From positions 310,001 to 374,000 of the forward strand of contig NW_026251709.1 of assembly GCF_025024155.1 (NCBI RefSeq): a DNA stretch of 64,000 bases, written 5' to 3'. The position numbers and the translations under genes are program-made. This document shows, piece after piece, positions 59,310-64,000 of this stretch. The DNA is from Gamsiella multidivaricata (lineage: Eukaryota > Mortierellomycota > Mortierellomycetes > Mortierellales > Mortierellaceae). Positions within the stretch are counted from its first letter, which is position 1. Each line of letters starts with the position of its first letter. The notes beneath the pieces were generated by a model. It ran no database searches. It was not told where the DNA came from and saw only the letters and a program-made list of their open reading frames with translations.

Positions 59310-60943
59310 CCCTGGCATAAGTGACGCCTGGATCCGAACCGAACGATCACTTCTTTACCAGAGTCGATGCAGTTACTCACAAAAAGCAGATACAGAACCA
59401 AGAACAGACGATGCGAGGGGTTTTCCCTCGTAGCTCCCTTTCGTTGTCCACCTTATCTTTTCCTCATTTGTCCTACCATGCGTTCGAATGCGCATTTGGC
59501 ACCTTTTTTTTATACCTTTACGGAGACGAGCGGGATCAACCAACCATCAGCACAGCTGGTACCACATCGACATGTCAGAACAGACACAGTGACATTCCCG
59601 CCCGAGACGTTATTTTACTCCCGTATCTGAAGAGGGCCCGTCCCTTTTAAGCGATCGTCGCTGTCGAGCGGGATAGAACACAAACGAAGTGACAGCTTCT
59701 CCTATCCATCCGATGTCAACGCCTATGGTTTCCAAGCGCATTCCAGCCTGTGTGTAGTCAAGTCCCTCAAGCCAATGAGTGAGCCTGCCAGAACCCCTCC
59801 CCCTGCTCGCCTCCTATACTCCTTGCCACAACAGGAGTCGGTACGACGATCGGCCCAGTCCCAATCCCTCCTTGTCCGATCCTCGCATGAAACCACGGCG
59901 CAGACTATTTTTTTTTTTTTTTTTTGGTTCCTGAAAAAATCTTTGCTTTCTGACCAAAAATGACGCGTCTGTGTGCAAGACATTGGATCGGCAGGAAATT
60001 CGTCCCGATAGCTGTCATCCCCGCAATGGTCTTCCTGTCTGGTCAATCCGACCCTGTCACAACTCGTTACCCACGTCCGATGGTCGCCCCAAGTCTGCAC
60101 TACGATCTCTACCCAGTCTACTATTCTCAGTGTGCTGCTGGTGCTCCTTGTCCAGCAGTGTATAACCTTGTGTGTTTGTTATTTTTTCCCTCGCCCTTCC
60201 AGATCATGACTAGATTTGTTGTTGCTCTTTGATATTTTTTTTCCTCTTCTGCATTGTTGTGTTGCCCTGTCGCTGCTTACTGTTAACTACCATCTTCTGT
60301 ACAGTTCTTATTGTTCCTTCCTCTTTGTACCTCGACCAGTTGTATAATCATCTTTTTAGTCTTTGATTTTTTCAGTCTCTTCAATACGCCTCTTTCCCTA
60401 TTTAATTGTACCAAGCTATACACGACCGTTGTGGATGCGTGGATTGTATTATATATTAGAAAACTGAATAAAAACAGATGCAATATTGTATTGCAAACAT
60501 GAAGGCAGTTGCGGTCATACGTCTTTTTGATAGTCATGTTGGAATCTCGAATATGTTCCTCCGGCCTAAATCAACATAATCCATATGCAGACATTGTTTG
60601 CTTTTAAAAGAACCGATTGGAACGCCATGGGAGAGGCAGTTGTGGGGCCGTTGTAAACGCGTCCAAGGTCTTAGTGCGCCTAGGATGGGGGCTCTTTTGA
60701 TAGTGCGACGAACGTTCTCATAAAGTGTCGATCTTCGATCCCAAACGCGCGTCTAACTCTCTCACCCCTCCCCTCTCCCATCGCTGTTCGACTTTATCCA
60801 TTTCCTGAGACCAACCTGCCGCATCCTGCCTGAAAGACACTTACTATCTGTTCAGTACTATCAATATCCTCAGATCCTACCGACACCTCTGGCATAGTCT
60901 GCACGTGAAGAACAACTTTGGTGCACTGGAAACATCGATATCA
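59310..60943. other. Downstream region of the Ecl1-family gene and promoter of the deacetylase gene
   Basis: Between about 59510 and 59910 one plus-strand frame is open except for a single TGA near 59630, with Ser/Pro/Arg-rich composition (for example SYPSDVNAYGFQAHSSL). It may be a further exon or part of the 3' untranslated region. A T run lies at 59909-59925. From 60180 on the region is T-rich with no gene until the deacetylase ATG. Confidence 0.4.
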
Positions 60944-62499
60944 ATGGCGCATTTTTCTCACCTCAGATATGATGAGCGGCCCAGTTCGACCACCTTCCGC
61001 CGCCAGCTCGCTCTTCTCGGCATTATCTTGCTGACCATGCCCATGTTCATGCAAGTCGTCCTGGCACGTTCAGTAGTGTCCACAGAACAGGCAAAGAGAT
61101 TGCTGTCGTCACCTTCATCAGTTCACAAGAGGGCGATTGATCATCACGGAGTTATTGCTCCTTTTTCTAGCATCTCGGGTGCTGAAGAGGAGCTGATTTC
61201 GAGCCAGTCTTCACAACGGTCGACTTTCCGTATGAATCCCGCGACCTACCCACCTAAAGATCGTATTCCGGACGTAGACTCTCCTCAAGTCAAAGCCTGG
61301 ATTGCGGAAATTGACTGGTCCAAGGTGCCCAATATTCCTGTGGCCAAGGGTCTGCCGGATGTGCCTCATTTTCCCCAATGTCCTCCTGACGATCAATTGG
61401 ACCGCTCCGCTTGCTGGTGGACCTGCGCAGGATGTGTGGCCGAGACGGATATCGTGACCTGTCGCAATCAGAACGCATGGGGGTTGACGTATGATGACGG
61501 CCCCAGCCCAGCTACAAGGCAAATGATGGAATTCTTGAGCGAGAAGAAATTGACGGCGACGTTCTTCATTGTCGGAAGTCGTGTTATCGAATACCCAGAT
61601 ATTTTGAAGGAGCAGGTGGCCCAAGGTCACCACATTGCTATGCATAGTAAGTAATGCAATCCATTAAGATCTGCGCCTGTTTAGTCATATAAGCAAGTGT
61701 CTTTTTTTTTTGTCGCTAACGCTTTTGCTCCTCTTATGTTTCTATAGCCTGGTCCCATGCTGGATTGACGACATTGACTAATCATGAGATTGTTGCAGAA
61801 ATCCGATGGTCAGAAAAGATTATCCGCGACATCACTGGCCTGACCATGAAATACGTCCGCCCACCCTATGGTAAAACATAGCATTGCTGCCCTTTTTTTT
61901 TTTTTTTTTTTTTGTCCTTCCAACTGAATCTATTTGGTTGCGTGATCTAAGGTGATACCGATAACCGAGTTCGCGAGATCCTGCGACAAATGGGCTATAC
62001 AACCGTAATCTGGAGCGCGGGCTGGGACACGAACGACTGGCGCATGCTCCAGAACCAGATCCAAGAATGGGAGATCGTTGACAAGTTCGACAAGAACCTG
62101 GGTTCGCACACCATCGTCAAGTCCTCGGTTGGTCAACCCGGCGGGCCTATCTCATTGGAACACGATCTTACCAACGCGACTATCAGCCTGTCCAAGAAAC
62201 TGATCCCGATGGCGATGGCCAAGGGGTTGATGCCGATGAGTCTGGCACATTGCTGGGATGATCAGTCGCCGTACCAACGCGGATCCAAGCTTGGGCCAGG
62301 TGGCGCGATGGAGAAGTCGAACAACGGTGATAGTACGAGCGGCATGGAGGATCAGGACTATCACATTGATCCTGCGAAGGACTCGACGAAGAGCGAGGGC
62401 GTCACTGCCTCGACTGTTGGAGCAGCAGGGGCCTTGCCGGTGTATTCGATGGCCCTGGGGCTGACAGCCTTGGCATCGGCTCTCTTTTTGGGTCTGTAG
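60944..62499 (+). CDS. Chitin deacetylase (carbohydrate esterase family 4), GPI-anchored
   Basis: Removes acetyl groups from chitin to make chitosan in the cell wall. Exons 60944..61646, 61748..61870 and 61952..62499, 457 residues. A hydrophobic segment follows a short basic N-terminus (RQLALLGIILLTMPMFMQVV) and serves as signal peptide or anchor. CE4 motifs are in order: motif 1 LTYDDGPSPAT (metal-binding and catalytic Asp), motif 2 HTWSH, with the intron inside it, motif 3 RPPYGD, motif 4 WSAGWDTNDW and a motif 5 candidate LAHCWDD. A Cys-rich stretch before the domain (CPPDDQLDRSACWWTCAGCV) is typical of fungal chitin deacetylases. The C-terminus ends with a hydrophobic tail after a Ser/Thr/Gly stretch, consistent with a GPI anchor. 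ATG 60944 is chosen as the first Met of the frame. Confidence 0.94.
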
Positions 62500-63008
62500 A
62501 TATCCTCCTAGGTATATGTTTGTCTCGTAGATTGCATATCTCCTTGCTTTTTATTGTTGTTTTCCCTTCCTCTTCCCGCAGCGTTCGCGTCTGTGCCAAA
62601 AAATCTTAAATGAAACGGCTGTTAGAAATACGATCACTTGCGAATGAGACGCGTCCTTTTTGTTTATTTTTGTCAGGAACGGTCTTGTATATAATAATAT
62701 ATGATCAAAGGCAACCACCAACAGAGACGCCACCGTCCAGACGCGTATATTTTATTGTTTTCTGCTGCCATCCCCCCTTCTCTCTTCTTCTTCTCTGACC
62801 CCTCCCCTACACACCCCTTCTGTCAACCGCCCCTCCTGTTTGTGCTTCATTCCTTCTTCTTCTTCTTTCGGTCAACAAACGCGTTCCCTTGCCTCCACTC
62901 GCCCACTCCCGACGTAGCTGCCCCTCTGCACACCTTGACGCACTCGAACCAGAGCAAACACTGCGTCTCCCCACAGCCATATCCCTTCTCCGTCCATCCT
63001 CCTCCATA
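62500..63008. other. Spacer and leader of the ribonucleotide reductase gene
   Basis: From about 62760 to 62995 the plus strand is strongly C/T-rich up to the ATG. No gene seen. Confidence 0.5.
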
Positions 63009-64000
63009 ATGTTTGTCGTCAAGAGAGGTGAGTGCTTCTGGCTGGCGTGCTTTTGTCTCACTCCTACATACATACACATGCATACACATACACATATGAA
63101 ATCTCCCTACTAACTAGTACCGAGCATCTCCCTCTCTATCCCTCTCCAACTCTCTCTAACTCTCTCCCCCTCTCCCCCCTCTTCACCGTTACATCGCTCA
63201 CCTCCTTTGCCTGTTGCTAGATGGAAGACGCGAGACCGTAAGTGATGCAAGGACTGAGCCTGAATGAGAGAACCTTTCTGATCTGTTGCATGCAGCTCAC
63301 ACCTTCCCATTCTCTCTCTCCGCATAATGTAACGGCTGAATCACAACAGGTCCACTTTGACAAGATCACATCTCGAATCTCGAAACTGTGCTATGGTCTG
63401 AACCCAGACTTTGTGGATCCTCCCAGAGTCTCGCAAAAGGTAAGCAGGCATGCTCAACCGTTCTCTTGTCTTACACATGGTATCCTTCACCTTGGTGTGG
63501 CCGAGAGAGTATACTGTGCCCGGGTGAGGGCAGCAGAGTCATTGTGCATGCAGGCGTTGTTTTGGACAGTGGATTTGCCACCATTATTGAGCACACAAAT
63601 CCACACACGAATCCACTGGAAGTCGTTGACGACCCCGTTTTCGTCTGCAAATGAAGGCACTCTCCACATGTCATTGTAGCTGCGTTCACGTATTTTATGC
63701 ATCTTTTTCAAAGCGGAGTGCTCAATTGACAGTCAAACAGGTTCACTAATAGTAACAACTACCACAACAATAACAACAACAACAATGGCTGTTGTTTTAG
63801 GTCGTCCAGGGCATGTACCAAGGGATCACAACAGTCGAACTGGACAACCTCGCTGCCGAGACAGCCGCCTATCTCACGACCAACCACCCCGACTATGCTA
63901 CGCTCGCTGCCCGCATTGCCATCTCGAACCTGCACAAGGAGACCAAGAAGGCCTTCTCGGCCGTGATCGAGGACCTCTATACCCACGTCCACCAGAAGCT
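63009..64000 (+). CDS. RNR1: Ribonucleoside-diphosphate reductase large subunit, N-terminal part (cut by window end)
   Basis: The large subunit of class I ribonucleotide reductase, which makes dNTP precursors. Exons so far are 63009..63027, 63221..63237, 63350..63439 and 63801..64000 (continuing). The reading frame gives [20 protein letters not shown], then [10 protein letters not shown] and [40 protein letters not shown] and [18 protein letters not shown]. This is the ATP-cone allosteric domain of eukaryotic Rnr1 followed by the start of the barrel. The second exon is only 17 nt. The catalytic Cys region lies beyond the window. The preceding leader is CT-rich. Confidence 0.97.

Overview
This window is nuclear DNA from a filamentous fungus. 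The genes are split by many short GT-AG introns, and most start codons are preceded by a pyrimidine-rich leader. The content (Zn2Cys6 regulator, chitin deacetylase, Atg22, an Ecl1-type zinc protein, a LAMTOR1/Ego1-type scaffold) is fungal. I infer Mucoromycota, most likely a Mortierella-like species, from gene structure and overall impression rather than from a marker gene. Exon boundaries below were placed by hand from splice sites, reading phase and recognised protein motifs.

Layout, left to right. 1-1565: 3' part of a RasGEF gene whose last junction does not stay in frame. About 2085-3210 (-): decayed hAT-type transposase. 3892-7026 (+): Atg22-like vacuolar amino-acid exporter. 7279-12276 (-): Zn2Cys6 transcription factor with long poly-Gln tracts. 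14079-16840 (+): CAT-type amino-acid permease. 17078-18859 (-): PMP34/ANT1-like carrier. 18860-22042: gene-poor spacer with a few coding-like islands. 22043-22445 (+): small membrane protein. 22766-25736 (+): Not3/5 subunit of CCR4-NOT. 27009-29018 (-): large single-pass membrane protein of unknown function. 31948-32872 (+): G-protein gamma subunit with a very long N-terminal extension. 33565-38391 (-): LAMTOR1/Ego1-like gene stretched by three introns of over 1.2 kb. 39599-40588 (+): ribosomal protein eL34. 42410-44892 (+): LAT-type amino-acid permease. 45080-50102 (-): SAPS-domain phosphatase subunit. 51155-53614 (+): fumarase with two possible first exons. 54051-54482 (-): small GPI-type surface protein. 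57513-57866 (-): unrecognised small protein. 58761-59309 (+): Ecl1-family zinc protein. 60944-62499 (+): chitin deacetylase. 63009 to the window end (+): ribonucleotide reductase large subunit, N-terminal part only.

Many of these genes belong to nutrient sensing: vacuolar amino-acid export (Atg22), two plasma-membrane-type amino-acid permeases, the Ego1/LAMTOR1 anchor of TORC1, a Sit4/PP6 regulatory subunit, an Ecl1-type starvation/lifespan factor, and Ras and heterotrimeric G-protein components. Whether this grouping is more than chance cannot be judged from one window.

The strongest single observation is in the fumarase gene. One exon set encodes a mitochondrial presequence. A TATA box and an ATG inside the following intron would give a second, presequence-free protein in the same frame, which suggests separate mitochondrial and cytosolic enzymes from two promoters. 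Other points of interest are the G-gamma extension, the oversized LAMTOR1 introns, exons of 17-24 nt, long A/T homopolymers, and a strand-specific pyrimidine tract upstream of nearly every gene. I found no tRNA, rRNA or CRISPR feature I could support.
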